Below are positions 46,274 to 58,129 of a stretch of 64,000 nt of DNA, one piece after another (the first letter of the stretch is position 1; each line of letters opens with the position of its first letter). Position numbers and translations under genes: made by a program. Origin of the DNA: Periconia sp. R9002 (lineage: Eukaryota > Ascomycota > Dothideomycetes > Pleosporales > Periconiaceae); NCBI GenBank assembly GCA_023627715.1, contig JAMAHW010000019.1, positions 417,994 to 481,993 on the forward strand, given 5' to 3'. The notes under the pieces were generated by a model. That model saw nothing but the letters and a program-made list of their open reading frames with translations, was not told the DNA's origin and did not search any database.

Positions 46274-46780
46274 TTCAACAGACGCTTTACCTGCTAAGGA
46301 AAAACCATTCAACGGGGATTACCGTCGACAACTTGCATAAATGCTTATGAGAACACGATTGATACAATATGCTTGGTTCATTGGTTCATTGGGCGGGGTT
46401 TTCTGTTTGGCGCTTGAGAATACTCTGAGAACGGTGTTATTTTTGCATCCATCAGAGAACTTGTCTATCAACATGCATTGATTTTACTGCATGTTCGTTC
46501 TATGAGTACATTGCACTACTTGGCATTCTGTTCCGGAACGTGGTGTGGATGGGGCACAAGGACTATCACTCCATCTAGATATACCTGGTATCAGCCGCGC
46601 AGTTCCTATTTCGCATAGGCTAGCCCAATAATTCAGAAAATGACAAGAAAGACATACCATCATCGACGATGCTCTTCACGCCCCTTTTCTTTCCTTTTTT
46701 CTTCAAATCCATATCTGCTGACTCAGCTATCAATGTGAAGCTCGTGGGCCTATATTCCACATTTCATATCCATATCCTCC
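46274..46780. other. Convergent 3' region RTT107 / VPS25
   Basis: 507 bp, UTR-like, without a gene. Confidence 0.4.
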
Positions 46781-47410
46781 TCAAAAGAACTTCACACCCT
46801 CACTTCCCTCGCTTCCAAAAACCTGCGCCTTCCCCCGCTTTACGCAAATTCCCAGACTCCTATTCAAAAGCTCTCCATCCATCCCCCAAAACTCCTCCCG
46901 CTTCGTAGCATCGCTCTCGGTAATCTCATACAGCGTCAAGACGGTCCCTTTCTGACCCGTCCTGTCCACCCACTCCTCCAACATCGCAGCCCATTCCTCT
47001 GGTCTACGCCAATATATCCACGCTTTGCCCGCACCGCCGCCTTCTTCCGCGTCCTTGCCTAGCTTCTTCGTAGGGTTGATCCACTCTGCGCGGTTCCCGC
47101 CTTCGGGAGAGGCCATCCAGGATAGTACGGCGCGCGCATCGCGGAGCGAGAGGGAGCGGCCGATGAGGGAGTTGGTGAAGAGCGGTGTTGGGAGTGCATC
47201 GACGAGGGAAAGGGTGAAGAGGCGGTGGGCGCGTGCGTAGGCTTGGATGTGGGTGCTCCAGGACTGGAGCTGCGAGGAGCGCGTCGTGGGGTTTGGTTGG
47301 AGTGTGAAGAAGGGCGGGAAGGCGTAGATGGGCGGGTACGTGTATGGATCCGAGGGGGAGGGGACGATTGTTGATGAGGAGGAGGCTGGGGGTGGGGCTG
47401 TAGAAGCCAT
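46781..47410 (-). CDS. VPS25: ESCRT-II subunit VPS25
   Basis: One of the ESCRT-II subunits (two VPS25 per VPS22/VPS36) that recruits VPS20 during multivesicular-body formation. Intronless, 209 aa. A Pro/Ser-rich N-terminal extension precedes YPPIYAFPPFFTLQPNPTTR, the PPxF-type motif that contacts VPS22/36. Two winged helices follow, including QLQSWSTHIQAYARAHRLF and the C-terminal GTVLTLYEI, EFWGMD, LLNRSLGICVKRGKAQVF, all diagnostic. A Gly/Glu-rich insert (DAEEGGGAGKAWIYWRRPEEW) sits between the helices. Confidence 0.95.
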   Translation of the reverse strand: MASTAPPPASSSSTIVPSPSDPYTYPPIYAFPPFFTLQPNPTTRSSQLQSWSTHIQAYARAHRLFTLSLVDALPTPLFTNSLIGRSLSLRDARAVLSWMASPEGGNRAEWINPTKKLGKDAEEGGGAGKAWIYWRRPEEWAAMLEEWVDRTGQKGTVLTLYEITESDATKREEFWGMDGELLNRSLGICVKRGKAQVFGSEGSEGVKFF

Positions 47411-47781
47411 GGTTTCGAGTCGGTGGTTTCTCTCTTTTCTTCTATGGTTTGTTCGAAGTGACGTTTGATTGTTGATAGTGTGGGGTACCTAATGCAAACC
47501 GTTGGAGAAGCTTGGACGCAAGCTATTTCCCCACTACCAAACGTCACCTCCATCCAGCCCTATTGGTGCTTGGCATCTTGACATCGCAAGTGCATTTCAA
47601 ATTCCTGTTGTTGGATGAATATCTTCAAAAGATTGTAGAGATATGAATGGTTTCAAGAGCGCGCAGCTTCTGTTTATATCGCCTGGAATCGATCAAGATT
47701 AGTCAAATGCCAGAGCCCACATTACAAGTCTTGTCGATCGATTTCCCCATTCACATATTGATATTCGTCTCTACCAAATCT
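47411..47781. other. Intergenic: VPS25 promoter and 3' end of the E2 gene
   Basis: 371 bp between two minus-strand genes, with no further gene. Confidence 0.4.
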
Positions 47782-49450
47782 TTATATGAGTCTAACGAGC
47801 ATGCTCTCTATGTTCTCCAAGTTTTTTCGGACGGCTTCTGCGCACCGCGCAGCCATCGCTCCATCAATCACTCTGTGATCCGCACTCCAACTAAACACAC
47901 ATTCCTCCTTCTTCACTATCTCACCGTTCTCGCCAAATGCAGGCACTGCCCTTGCTCTCCCAATTCCCAAGATACCGACTTGTGGGGTAACAATCACAGG
48001 GGCCACAGCGGTCCCGCCGATGCTTCCGATGTTGCTGAGTGTGAACGTCGCGCCACTGAGGTCGGCAGATGTAAGTTTCCCATTCCGCGCGAGGCTGCTG
48101 AGACGACTCAATTCTGCAGCTATCGACTCTATCGAACGATTTTGGACATCGCGGATGACTGGAACGAGAAGACCAGATGGTGAGTCAACTGCCACACCGA
48201 TGTTCTGAGATCCTTTAATCAAGAGTTGCGGTTTATCGGGGTTCGTGGTGTCGAGATGAGCATTCAGCAGAGGAAATTCCCGTAGTGCTAGCGATACTGC
48301 TTTGATGATAAACGGGAACGTGGTCAGACGGTCGGCCTTGTCCTTGTGAGCATTGAACTTCTTCCGAAGTACGTTCAATGCTGTGAAATCAACGTTGTCG
48401 GTGTAGAGGAAATGAGGGATTGAAAGTGAGCGCGTCATCTGTTTGAACATGGCATGTTGTATGGCTGTTAAAGGTTTTGTTTGGTCCTCTGCTCCCTTAG
48501 TGACTGTAGTTGGCGTGGGTGATGCGAAGGAACTGTCGAGACCCTCTTTAGCTCGCTGTACATATTTCTGTATGTCTTCCTTGAGAACGCGACCGTCTCG
48601 ACCCGATCCTTCTATGTCCTCTATTCTTAAATTCAAATCTCGTATCATATGCCGCACCGCGGGTGTCGCTAAGGAAGCATGCTTTCCTGGTATCCGTTGC
48701 GGTGGTGGCTCGGCTTTTGCTGGTTCGTGCAGCACTGTCTGTGGTGCCTGCGGTGGTGGCACTTCTGCCGCGACCACCTTTGTATCATTGATTTCGAATT
48801 TGGGATCTTGTTCTTCAGGCTCAACCTGATTTGGTGCTTTGCTCTCCGCTTGTTGTTCTGCGCCACCTTTGAGGAGGGCTTCGTCCGCTGCTGAGATCTC
48901 GCTCTGGATATCAATGTCTACTAAAGGCTTCCGGAATGAGCATACATGTGTTATGTAATATGAGGATTCCATACCTTTCCAACCTTAGCCATATCATCTG
49001 CATCGTAATATAGTTTCTTGATTACACCATCGAACCGCGAAGTAATCTAATATGTGTTAGCGTGCCATCCATGATGTATATAGACCAGTCTCTCACCTCC
49101 ACAGAGGCTTTATCAGATTGTACTTCGCAAATGGGATCGAATTGCTCGACACGCGCCCCGGGCTTGACAAACCACTGGATAACCTGGCATTCCGTGATAC
49201 CTGTCACGGTCAGTATGGTCATCGAGGGACAGAATGAGACTAACGTCCGCCACTCACCTTCTCCAATATCTGCCAATAGATACGGTTTCACAACTTTCAA
49301 ACTGTTTGTCCCACGAAACCCTCTTCTTTGTTCCGGCCTCGGCAAGGCTGTCCTTTTGAGACGTTGGCTTGTAGGACCAGCGATTGGCGCTCGATTCACT
49401 GTCGCCGACCGGCAGAGAAGGCGCGCGGTTTCGCGGGACAGTGTGTTCAT
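47782..49450 (-). CDS. Branched-chain alpha-keto acid dehydrogenase E2 (dihydrolipoamide branched-chain transacylase)
   Basis: Mitochondrial core enzyme of valine, leucine and isoleucine breakdown. Exons on minus: 49450-49258, 49200-49097, 49046-48975 and 48927-47782 (introns 57, 50 and 47 bp); 1515 nt, 504 aa. Basic mitochondrial presequence ([20 protein letters not shown]). The lipoyl domain runs across introns 1-3: [18 protein letters not shown], lipoyl lysine in [28 protein letters not shown] subunit-binding domain follows ([27 protein letters not shown]), then the catalytic domain with [12 protein letters not shown] (His/Asp). The QIG-EGI entry and the STHFLYTD-like [12 protein letters not shown] separate it from pyruvate dehydrogenase E2. 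The single lipoyl domain is normal for BCKDH. Confidence 0.95.
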
Positions 49451-50267
49451 CGTGAAAAGTTCGGCGAGTCCTCACCAAGGCATGATCAGGGAGAAGCTGC
49501 GGTACATAAGCCTCTGGATATTCGTGGGCACACCGTAACCCCGCGAGTAGCCGTTCGGTACATTATCTGGGGTAACCGACGCTAGCCCGAACGTGGACTG
49601 AGACCCTTCGGCTTAACATTTCACCTAGTACCGTGACGGCTGTCCGAGGCCCATGGAATCTTGAGGAAAATGTGAGGTCTTGGTATCTTTCAGCTTGGAA
49701 ATTGTTCGTCTAGGTCCATTTTGAATTTCGAAGTGCGATTTTTGGGATGTTAATCGCAAACTCTCGAGATTAAGCGGGGTAAACTACCCCGGCCTGTCAT
49801 GACCCACACCATTGGCTACGATATCGACTGGAGCGATCAACTTCAGCGCAAATGTCAAGTTTGATCTTTAGAAACAGACCGATCAGCGTATCAACTCAAG
49901 CAGACCCCGATTTTCCCGTTGAGCAAATCCATTCTCCCATCCGACATCGGCATAGTGTTCAATTGTATGTGATCAGGGTATGGCAGCAGTGGTACTGTTT
50001 GCGTGTCAATGCATCCATGGACGGAAGTCATGAATTGCATATAACTATGTACTAACTACCATTTGTAGACTCCCATTGGCGCCAGCAAAAATCAAACATG
50101 GATCCAAATATGGGTATAAAATGTTATGCGCCATTTCCCTGCGCTCCAACTCGGAACGCCGTTGATGTATGGCTAGGAGAATGTGTGCCAGAATGCACGT
50201 AATTGACGTGCGGGAGCGATGAACAAAGGCCAAATCTGGAGGCAATAACGTGGCTGTGTTCCGGGCA
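49451..50267. other. Intergenic: E2 promoter and gluconokinase 3' region
   Basis: 817 bp without a recognisable gene. Confidence 0.4.
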
Positions 50268-51130
50268 TCATTTACGCTCATTCAAGATGCTGTCGACTGC
50301 TGCCGCCGCCAGCTGCGCCACTTGTGCGAGTGGAACCGACACGTCAATGATCTGGACATCCTTGATCTTGTTGATTTCGTCATCGTCGGGCTCCTCGAGA
50401 TCTTGAAGTTGACTCAACACCATTGTATCCTTCATGTAGTGGTTTTGGCGGGCACCGACACGGGCTAACAAGATTTCCTTGCTGGCCTGCAAGTAAATGA
50501 AGTGGACATTGGCATTTGGGTTTTCATCATAGAGGCGCGCTGTGCGAATGACATCTCGGTATTTTTTCTTCAAGGCACTGCAAGTTACGACAACACCTTT
50601 GGCACCACGTTTTAAGGCCTCCAACGCAGCGTCCCGGAGCAGGATCAACCAGTCCCAGCGATCTGCATCGTTCAAGGGGATATTCTGGCTCATCTTTTCG
50701 ACGTTTGCTTTCGGGTGATACTTTGGCGTATCAGCGTCACGTTTGCCGAAGTTTTGTTCTGTGAACTCACCTCGTCACCTTCAATGTATTCGAACCCGTA
50801 GCGGTCTGAAAGACCCTTTGCCACGGTACTTTTCCCACAGCCTGCTGGTCCCGTTACAATGAGGATATGGTGATGGTTGGCGATAGACATGGGGACCGGT
50901 TGTTTGGAAACGTTGTCGGCAGATGTAACGTCGGATGGAGAGCCGGGAGAGGAAATGGGAGGAGTGGGTGCAACAGCATAATGCGTTGCTTTTATTTGCG
51001 GTGGTTCGGGAACTTGCATCATATTCAAGTTTTCACGATGTCTAATGATAGTACGACGTGTGACTAAATTGAGAAATATGTGAGAACTAGAGCAGGAGTG
51101 AAGCGGAGGAAAGTTGCGTTTGGCAAACAC
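50268..51130 (-). CDS. Gluconokinase (GntK/IDNK family)
   Basis: Phosphorylates D-gluconate to 6-phosphogluconate, feeding the pentose phosphate pathway. Exons on minus: 51130-50771 and 50720-50268 (intron 50 bp, branch GCTGATAC); 813 nt, 270 aa if the first ATG is used. The P-loop is GPAGCGKST. The join EGDE-YHPKANVEKMSQNIPLNDADRWDWL is the family signature, followed by VVVTCSALKKKYRDVIR and the HYMKDTMVLSQLQDLEEP block. The true start is uncertain: ATG at 51022 (MMQVPEPP) or a later one (MSIANHHH) would give a length nearer the usual about 200-230 aa. The Arg-rich leader from 51130 might be a targeting sequence or untranslated. Confidence 0.92.
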
Positions 51131-52387
51131 AGGCTAGTTTGGCTTCTTAAGCAAGCGATACGATGTTGAGGGGGTTCAATCTAGGCAGTGCCACGCGACG
51201 CCGGGATTGAGGCAATAATGTAATTTTTCAAGGGTGCCGGGGCTGCAGTTCTTAAGGAAGAGGACGTCAATGTTCCTCCACAGTTGCCGGACTGCATGAC
51301 GGCAAGTGGGACTAACACACAGCCAAGATTTGATGTCGCATCTTTGCTAACTACCAGGCAGGCTTAACGGGCCCGGCAGCCGCGAGTTGGGCTCCATGCC
51401 CTTTGTAATCGTGCTAGTGTGTCGGCCTTTGAAAGTGTGGCCGGCCCATGGCTGAAATGATAATCACCTAGTCTCACCGTCTCACCGCAAAATTCTCCCC
51501 CGCACTCTGACTCCAGTTGCCGCCAGGTACACTTGCTTGGATCTTCCTCGTACGTAGCTTGCCAGCACACGCACACGCACATCTTATACCACAGTTGTTC
51601 GCCCACGGTAGAAGAAGCAGCAAAATCCACAAGTGCAGGGGTTGCGCCTTGCTGCAATGCAATGCAGTGAGACGACCAGAAGCAAACATCCTCAATGTAT
51701 GAGAGGTCGAGGCCAGCGGAAGAATAGGTACTGTAAAAAGCATCCTGTAATACCGCGTGGGGGTCACACGCGACAGAAAGTTTCCTTCGGACCGCCTGCG
51801 GAACTTCGTCGCCCGCCGCCTGGTCTGGTGTTTTTAACTAGCGGGATGTGAAATACCAGTCCTCGGCAACGATAAGCGGCTCTAGATCTTCGGCCTCGAC
51901 CGACCGACCGACAGATTCGTTGGGGCTCTGCTTCATTAAATAAGTTGAATAGATTGCTCGTGTGCGACTTTCTCCGTCTCCAAACCTCATGTGGGTTCGT
52001 ACATAGATGTAAATATGACGCAAGGCGGCCGGTTCACTGCCGTTCCATGCCTATCAGTGCCACCTCGTAATAAGATGAATCCGATGCGACGTGGGAGAAG
52101 CGGATTCGAAGAGAACACGACGACAATGCAGTCAGCCGCAAAGCTTCACAATGCAAGTAGTGAGGAACCAAACGAGGTGGAGTCTCATTTGAGTTGGCAT
52201 GGTTGAACTGCACCGTGGCTTGATCTCTAGCCACATCATGACTAAGCGGTATGGTCCTTGCTCTTGCCGTTACGATGGGCTGGGGTAGCACTACTCCGCA
52301 ACGACAGAGGGAGGGAGCTTGGAACCTTCGAACCGCGTCATCAATAGCCACCCACTTCCCAATACCCCCGTGAAACGGTCGTGCGAC
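51131..52387. other. 1.26-kb divergent region gluconokinase / VPS26
   Basis: Long divergent spacer. Includes a GACC tandem motif near 51896-51912. Short open frames on the minus strand at 51364-51767 have no recognisable domain. No gene is called. Confidence 0.4.
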
Positions 52388-53528
52388 ATGTCATATTTCT
52401 TTTCCACCCCGGTGGACATCGATATCGTCCTCGAGGAATTCGACGAACGCCAGGCCGTCGATGTCAAGCTTGATAAGAATCGGAAAGAGAAGGTGCCGTT
52501 ATATCTCGATGGCGAATCGGTCAAAGGGCAGGTTACAATAAGGCCCAAAGATGGAAAGCGGCTGGAGCACACAGGCATTAAAGTCCAGTTCATTGGAACA
52601 ATTGGTGGGTTGCTCAAGCGTCAGGTGCTCGTTTAGGCACGCAACAATGAAGCTCTGATGCTAATCCTCCTTGCTATGAAGAAATGTTCTTTGATCGCGG
52701 CAATCACTACGAATTCCTTTCGCTCGGCCAGGAACTTGCCGCCCCCGGCGAGCTTCAGCATCCTCAGACCTTCGATTTCAACTTCAAGAACGTCGAGAAG
52801 CAATACGAATCGTACAACGGCATCAACGTGAAGCTGCGCTATTTTGTGCGCGTCACAGTATCTCGGCGGATGGCTGATGTGGTAAGAGAAAAGGACCTTT
52901 GGGTCTATTCATATCGCATACCACCGGAGACCAACAGTTCGATCAAAATGGATGTTGGGATCGAGGACTGCCTTCATATTGAGTTTGAATATTCAAAATC
53001 AAAATACCACCTCAAGGATGTCATAGTCGGTCGGATATACTTTCTTCTGGTGCGGCTGAAGATCAAGCACATGGAGCTTTCAATTATTCGGAGAGAGACC
53101 ACTGGCGCTGCGCCTAACCAATACAATGAGAGCGAGACTCTAGTCCGATTTGAGATCATGGACGGTTCTCCTTCGAGAGGTATAATCAATCGTTCTAACC
53201 TGTTAATCTTGGCTTACCTGCATTCAGGCGAAACCATTCCAATCAGGCTTTTCTTGGGCGGTTTTGACCTTACCCCCACATTCCGAGAAGTTAACAAGAA
53301 ATACTCGACTCGATATTACCTTAGTCTAGTGCTTATCGACGAAGGTATGCAACATGTTCTCGTTGAACGCATCAATTTTCCCCCCTTTTTGTCTTGATTT
53401 TTAGCAAGGCTAATTGATCTTCAGATGCGCGACGATACTTCAAACAATCGGAAATCGTTCTCTTCCGTCAGGCCCCCGAAGGATTGACTCTGGCTCAAGA
53501 ACAGAACAAGTTGATGGCAGTTTCATGA
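52388..53528 (+). CDS. VPS26: Retromer subunit VPS26
   Basis: Arrestin-fold subunit of the VPS26-VPS29-VPS35 retromer, which retrieves sorting receptors from endosomes. Exons 52388-52604, 52682-53179, 53228-53344 and 53425-53528 (introns 77, 48 and 80 bp); 936 nt, 311 aa. Start MSYFFSTPVDIDIVLEEF is chosen over an in-frame ATG at 52319 because it matches the family N-terminus. Other landmarks: VPLYLDGESVKGQV, HTGIKVQFIGTIEMFFDRGNHYEF (across intron 1), LWVYSYRIPPE, LHIEFEYSKSKYHLKDVIVG, IPIRLFLGGFDLTPTF, and the last exon RRYFKQSEIVLFR. All are present, so the gene is intact. Confidence 0.96.
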
Positions 53529-54594
53529 GATAATGACGGTGTTCCCTCGTGAGAGGAAATTTTAAAAGGATCGTGCAAACAACTGTGCACCCATCCGATT
53601 TCGTTCTCGGTCAGCATGCTAGACGCACTTATATCTGTGTCAAAAACCCACTGTAGTTGAGCAGATTCGAATCAGGAGCCGGGATGACATCAACGTCCCT
53701 GCAAAATTACGCTGTAGATACTACGTTGTAGAACAAGTAAAGTAATACCTAAAGAGCTCAACATGGGAGTCTTTTCCGCGGGTGGTGTGCACGGTGACTG
53801 CTCCACAGTGCCTGGAAACTTCTCGCGACCCGGAAATAACAAGGATTAGCTCACATCTGGTTCCTACATGTTAGGTGTAATACGCACGTCGAGTCGTACA
53901 GCATTGTGCCGTTATCTCACATGAGGACTTGTCACAAATCAGCTGTTGGTAAACTTCCCCTCTCGCATATATTATCCATTCATGTGTGCATTCAGACTGA
54001 ACGGCTCGATCTGTGTGTCCATTTTTTGGCGCATACGGAGTGTTTTGTTCCCGGCTTTCCCTTGCGCGGCTCCAACCGTTGCAGCTAGAAATGCAGGGCT
54101 GGCTACAACCCAAACTTCAATGGAGTCATCATGAGCCGCGAAACACTAAATTTTGACCGTTCGCTGGTTGCCTTGTCCTAGAACGGCATGACGTTGTCAA
54201 TGTACCGAAACAAAGGTAAAGGGCCTTTTTAGTTTTATACAAGCGTGACGTGGAAATTCCTTTCCCCGACACTAATCATTATTCACTCCAGAAAGACCTT
54301 TCATTTGCGAGTGGAGAAGAATCGTAATGGTTAAAATCTCATAATTATTGTGACAAAATGTTCCCACCATTCCATTAATCCATTACATATGCTACACTTA
54401 ATAGGGGTCCTCGGAGTATCAGGAACATGTCTGCTGTCCACGAATTCCGCCACGTGCTCGCGCAATCTGCCTTTAAATATGATTAAAGACCACATTTGTC
54501 ATAATGCTGTGCAATGCAAATCACATCTAACAAGTTTATAAAACAGCAAACATCGGGTCATCCTCCGAAATAAGGACCAATCCATAGTCAAAAC
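53529..54594. other. Intergenic between VPS26 and the aquaporin-like gene
   Basis: 1066 bp, with no gene recognised. Confidence 0.4.
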
Positions 54595-56328
54595 ATGACT
54601 AACCTACAACACCCTCCATCAGCAAATTCCGACCAACTCAGCAGAATCACAAGCCACGAAAGTTCTCAATCTCAGAATGGCAACGATACGGGATCTCAAC
54701 CGTCCGTCACTGCCCAAGAAAGCAGGCGGGCGTCTGCGCGCGCTCACAGCATGTCGAAACAACAGACAGACCAGAGATCAGATGCCCCGGTTTACCTTGA
54801 TCACACGTATTCCGACTTGAATCCTTGGTACGGTGCCCGACCAAAAAATCCTATATTTGGCGTGAATGGTCCTTTCCCCCGTACTGTTCGTCCGGGCATG
54901 TTATGGGGTCGAACTTGGGATCGAACCTATCAAAATTCGAGCGGCCAGGGAAAAGGGAGGCGGGGAGTTGAGTCCAACGGTAAGTTCTATTGTCAGCTGA
55001 TTATTCGCTCCGTTATTTTGTATCTTGTCTAAGAAGTAAACATAGAAGACCGGTCCATACGTCCCATTCCGGTGGCTGAGTGGGAAGATGTTCCCATCGA
55101 TCCGTCCGCCGCTGAACCTCAGGGACAAGAGAGTATGAGCGAGGCAATTCCTCCCAGTTACATTCGTCACAATGGTATTCTCGGAGCTAACGAGAGCTAC
55201 CTGACACAAGCACAGCCTCCCCCGGTTCCGAGCTATACCCCAAGATATCCTGGTCGCCTTTCACCACTTGAAGAGACCCAATGGGATGATGAGACTATCC
55301 AGGCATCTCCTACGAATGAGAAAACGAAAGAATCGCAGGAGGACAACCAAGAAGATGATCAGGACAATCACAACGAGCATCGCAATTGCCTAGCGCGCCT
55401 ACGGGCGAAATATCCAGAGGCTCCCGCGGAATTTTTGGCTGTAAGTTTGCTGCAGCTTTTATCAATTACGAAAAACTGAAAGTTACAGACAATGATATAC
55501 ATCTTCTTTGGCGTAACGGGAACCCTCTATGCAAGAACGTTGCCAGGTGCGGAAACAGACTACCAAACCCGAGCCTGGGCATGGGGATTTTCTGTCATGG
55601 CAGGTATCTATGTTGCAGGTGGCATCTCAGGAGCGCACATGTCACCATGGGTCAGTGTCAGCTTCGCAGTTTTTCGCGGGTTCCCCTGGAAGATGGTTGC
55701 CGTGTATGCGATCGCGCAAATACTAGGTGGGCTGGCCGCTGGAGCACTGGCATGGGCAATCTACCGGGACGGTATCAAGCATGCTGATCCACAACTTACG
55801 GAGAACGTGACGGGCATGGCGTTCTACTCGTTTCCATCACCCGATGTGACCTTGTGGACGGCGTTCTGGAACAGCTTCGTCTCGGCGGCGATGTATATCT
55901 GTATTGCATTCGGAGTCGGTGACGATAGCAATACTCCTCCTGGATCAGGTATGTTCGATCGTAGAAACGGTGGAACAATGTGTTAACACCAAACAAGAAT
56001 GAGTGCTCTGATCTACGGTCTCCTGAATTACATGCTTACGATTACAATGGGATACAACGGTCTGGGTACCAGTCCAGCGAGAGACCTCGGTCCCCGCTTC
56101 ATCGCTTGGTGGGCTGGATACGGATCAAGAACATTTTCAACGGGTTGGTGGGCATTGGGACCCATCCTTGCTGGGCTTACGGGTAGTCTCACTGGCGGGC
56201 TTGTGTATGATGTTTTCATCTTCTCTGGGAATGAGTCGCCTGTGAATTACAGTTGGCCATCATTCGGGGATATCAGGAGAAAATGGAGAGAGAAGGCGAA
56301 GGAAAAGACAGAGAAACTTCCTGTTTAA
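54595..56328 (+). CDS. Aquaporin/aquaglyceroporin-like protein with altered NPA boxes; last junction doubtful
   Basis: MIP-family channel with a long hydrophilic N-terminus (about 255 residues), as in fungal Fps1/Yfl054-like glyceroporins. Exons 54595-54979, 55046-55440 and 55489 onward, then the C-terminal segment to 56328. The first pore half contains SGAHMSPW in place of the usual SGxHxNPA; the second has GTSPARDLGPR in place of xNPARD. Both asparagines are therefore serine. Six membrane spans are visible, including IYIFFGVTGTLYA and WWALGPILAGLTG. The best last donor (GTATGT, 55949) with acceptor AACAAG (55997) leaves the frame short by one base and gives an immediate stop. A weak donor GTTCGA at 55953 restores it, adding one Ile, for 1575 nt and 524 aa. 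Either a marginal splice site or a frame-disrupted gene. Confidence 0.8.
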
Positions 56329-56723
56329 TGATGATAATTTATTTTCAAACACGAGCAAAACGAACGATTAATTGCGTGGTGATAATGATATCTGGCTGAC
56401 CTAAAATAATAATAAAAAGAGTGGGGCACGGTGCGTATTTTGGGGCCCGTCGGGATGTGATCGCTAGGGAAGGTAGCGTCAATCAGTTTTAGACGCTTTA
56501 AATAGTACGAATACTACCTAGGGTGCCTAGGCCTAGTTTGAAAAAATCGGTAAAAAAGAGTTCTCTAAAAATTATGTAGCAAAGGCGCGTAAAATTTGGT
56601 CACGAAAATAATAAAAAAAAGTGCGTCAAAATGACCTCCAATCCAATTAAATGGCCAGCTTCCACTAAGTTTATTAGGCAGACCCTAGTGCTCCCGAGCA
56701 ACCACATCCGATTCAAACACCTA
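56329..56723. other. AT-rich convergent spacer
   Basis: 395 bp between the aquaporin-like gene and secreted protein 1. Strongly A/T-rich with CCTAGG-type palindromes near 56517-56535 and A-runs near 56620, resembling mutated repeat sequence. No gene. Confidence 0.4.
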
Positions 56724-57179
56724 TCAACACTCTTTCTCCTCATTCGCGTTCTTCAGGAACGCATTCAACTTTAGACGAGTATCCCCACGAGCTTGGCATT
56801 CACCAGTGGAGCTATCAACGGCGTTAGTACTGTTCGCTCGGCAAGTCTATTGAACATGAACTTACCACTGGCCATTAGGGCATCCACACATGTTGATGAT
56901 GTAACGAATAGCCGAGGCGGCCTCTGAACTCAAGATATGAGTATTTTCGAATATATAGTTGTTGTAGAGGCAGATTCTAGCTGTTCCGTTTGCCCAACCC
57001 GCGCGACCTGCGGCGGGGAGGTATTGCGTTTCAGAGCTTTGACTCAAATAGTCGGCCAGGGCATTTGCGTCCTTCATGTCGACAAGTTGCGACCCATCAC
57101 ATTGGTCATCACGCTTCGCAACAAGCGCAAGACTCGATGGAGCCAACAAGAGGACGGCAAAAATGGATTGAAAGTGCAT
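56724..57179 (-). CDS. Small secreted six-cysteine protein 1 (cluster member A)
   Basis: Exons on minus 57179-56866 and 56811-56724 (intron 54 bp, branch TACTAACG); 402 nt, 133 aa. Signal peptide MHFQSIFAVLLLAPSSLALV, then a Kex2-type KR (22-23) directly before the mature start DDQC. The mature part has the family core: N-terminal Cys, helix ANALADYL, GTARICLYNNYIFENTH, helix ending MCGC, Cys at the exon junction (GQC), GDTRLKL and a terminal Cys. It carries one extra cysteine (GEC). No known domain is recognised; the order beta-helix-beta with paired cysteines recalls KP4/Hce2-like secreted folds, only as inference. Secretion is likely; effector function is unproven. Confidence 0.85.
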
Positions 57180-57289
57180 GTTGGGAATTCAAATAGATTG
57201 TGGAAATGAACGAGTGCGATGAAGATAGAATATGAAAATGAATGAGTGATGAGAAAGATTGTGACTTCGAAAGCTTAGCACAGGTACCT

Positions 57290-57297
57290 ATTTTATA
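57290..57297 (-). promoter_or_regulatory. TATA box of secreted protein 1
   Basis: TATAAAAT on the minus strand, about 111 bp upstream of the start codon at 57179. Confidence 0.5.
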
Positions 57298-57792
57298 ATC
57301 TGTTTGAACTGTCACGTCCCCCCAGCATCTCTAAAATTTATAAGGTATACTTAGCCGGACAAAACACCTCCTCCGCGATCTTAGACACGAAGGATTCCTA
57401 TTGCGGCTAGCATAGGAGAAAGTGGGGATCTTGATGATTAACGTGACGCCAGCATTGGCAACTGCAGATCTCCAGAAGATCAAAGCGATGCCTCATGATG
57501 GATTGCGGCTCCAGTTGAATATCGTCGTTTTGCTGCACGGTGGCTGAATGGCGGAGCTATCGCTAGGCCCAATAAATCATCACTGACCATCATCATCAAA
57601 AATCATCACCAAACATCATTCAAACCATCAGCGAACCCCGAGCCCCGACGGCGTCGAAGGCGCTTGTCAAATGCTCATATATCTAGAATATATGTATATA
57701 TTTAGAATATGCTATGTACATATATGTGGAGTTTTGCTCCAAAAAGAGATAGCTGATGTCACGGCTCGATCACCCTTGACACCGGATAATAA

Positions 57793-57819
57793 CTTCTTCG
57801 TGCTGATTGTGCGCAGCTA
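57793..57819 (+). repeat. Copy 1 of a 27-bp duplicated segment
   Basis: Core CTTCTTCGTGCT-G-ATTGTGC. Matches copy 2 at 59652-59678 at 24 of 27 positions, same strand, 1.86 kb apart. Confidence 0.6.
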
Positions 57820-58129
57820 CCAAAAATTAACACCAATGGCGGGCCACTAGATTACAAAATGTCGGAGACTAATAACAGTAGATGCCGTTGGCTGGGCGCT
57901 ACGCACAATGACTGTCAAACGTTAGTAATACACATTTATACATGTACATATATGTATGTGTGGATCGTTCTGTTGAAACTCATATTGCTCAGTATACTCT
58001 CATTTGCTTCGTCTCAACCATCATATTATTTCCGATTCATCACACTCTTTAAGCATTCTATTTGAACCTCGTCTTATTTCAAAATCAGCAACACTTCCTT
58101 TGCTACCTCCATCAACTTTCAACAACAAA

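Larger units (their letters stand above)
57180..58129. other. Divergent promoter region, secreted proteins 1 and 2
   Basis: 950 bp. Contains an ATCA-rich degenerate stretch (about 57586-57640), an ATATAT-rich palindromic stretch (about 57678-57730) and one copy of a 27-bp segment repeated near 59652. No gene. Confidence 0.5.

Noticed and set aside
52319..52387. Upstream in-frame ATG of VPS26
   Set aside because: The family N-terminus begins at MSYFFSTPVDIDI (52388); the 23 extra residues match nothing.
58004..58129. Upstream in-frame ATG of secreted protein 2
   Set aside because: It would bury the signal peptide behind 42 polar residues; the ATG at 58130 gives a clean secretory start.
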